Origin: Caldifarciminota bacterium UBA6260
GTDB lineage: Bacteria > Hydrothermota > 32-111
Length of the DNA stretch: 5,424 nt
Reading direction: 5' to 3'
Assembly: GCA_002441125.1 (NCBI GenBank)
Contig: DJVI01000001.1
Coordinates: 15,808-21,231, forward strand
Shown here: positions 5,379 to 5,424 of the stretch, one piece after another
Layout of the letters: each line of letters starts with the position of its first letter
How positions within the stretch are numbered: the stretch's first letter is position 1
The notes under the pieces: model-generated
The model's input: only the letters and a program-made list of their open reading frames with translations
The model's database searches: none
What the model was told of the DNA's origin: nothing
Translations under genes and position numbers: made by a program

Positions 5379-5424
5379 GGAGAGATTCCCGAGCGGTCAA
5401 AGGGGGCAGACTGTAAATCTGCTG
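5379..5424 (+). tRNA. tRNA-Tyr (anticodon GUA), 3' part outside window
   Basis: The sequence begins with acceptor 5' strand GGAGAGA (5379-5385), then TTCCCGAGCGGTCAAAGGGG, the D-arm typical of bacterial class II tRNA-Tyr. The anticodon stem GCAGA/TCTGC (5406-5410, 5418-5422) holds loop CTGTAAA with anticodon GTA at 5413-5415. The window ends as the long variable arm begins, so the T arm and acceptor 3' strand are not visible. Only 4 nt separate it from tRNA-Thr, so both must be processed from one transcript. Confidence 0.94.

Noticed and set aside
1..5424. CRISPR array, insertion sequence or inverted-repeat ends
   Set aside because: No spaced direct repeats, transposase motifs or terminal inverted repeats were seen when reading through the window.

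Overview
The window is AT-rich bacterial DNA (roughly 30 % GC by eye). Arginine is mostly encoded by AGA/AGG, and the proteins are rich in Lys, Ile and Phe. Shine-Dalgarno sites of the GAGG/GGAGG type, a sigma70-like tRNA promoter and two bacterial tRNAs place it in Bacteria. The lineage cannot be fixed from the sequence; an AT-rich thermophile or a Firmicute-like organism would fit.

Layout, all on the + strand and tightly packed. Bases 1-147 are the C-terminus of a YggS/PROSC-family PLP-binding protein. Overlapping its end, 134-1622 carries a polytopic membrane glycosyltransferase of the GT39/ArnT (GT-C) type whose reading frame is broken between about 740 and 850. Next come rmlB (dTDP-glucose 4,6-dehydratase) and rmlA (glucose-1-phosphate thymidylyltransferase), then an asparagine-synthetase-like protein. 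These three overlap or abut and look translationally coupled. A promoter whose -35 box contains the stop codon of the last protein gene drives a tRNA-Thr(UGU), followed after 4 nt by a tRNA-Tyr(GUA) that runs off the window end.

How the genes fit together: RmlA makes dTDP-glucose and RmlB converts it to dTDP-4-keto-6-deoxyglucose, the branch-point precursor of dTDP-L-rhamnose and of several amino-deoxy sugars. No rmlC, rmlD, aminotransferase or ketoisomerase gene is present here, so the final sugar is undetermined. A GT-C glycosyltransferase and an asparagine-synthetase-like amide ligase next to rmlBA suggest cell-surface glycan synthesis or decoration. The Thr-Tyr tRNA order matches the classical Thr-Tyr-Gly-Thr-tuf cluster, so elongation factor Tu may lie just downstream.

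The most notable observations are: (i) the frame disruption in the glycosyltransferase, associated with T homopolymers; (ii) the asparagine-synthetase-like protein, which has Pro in place of the nucleophilic Cys and has lost glutamine-binding residues while keeping its PP-loop; (iii) a possible leaderless promoter for rmlB. I did not find a clearly new multi-gene system.
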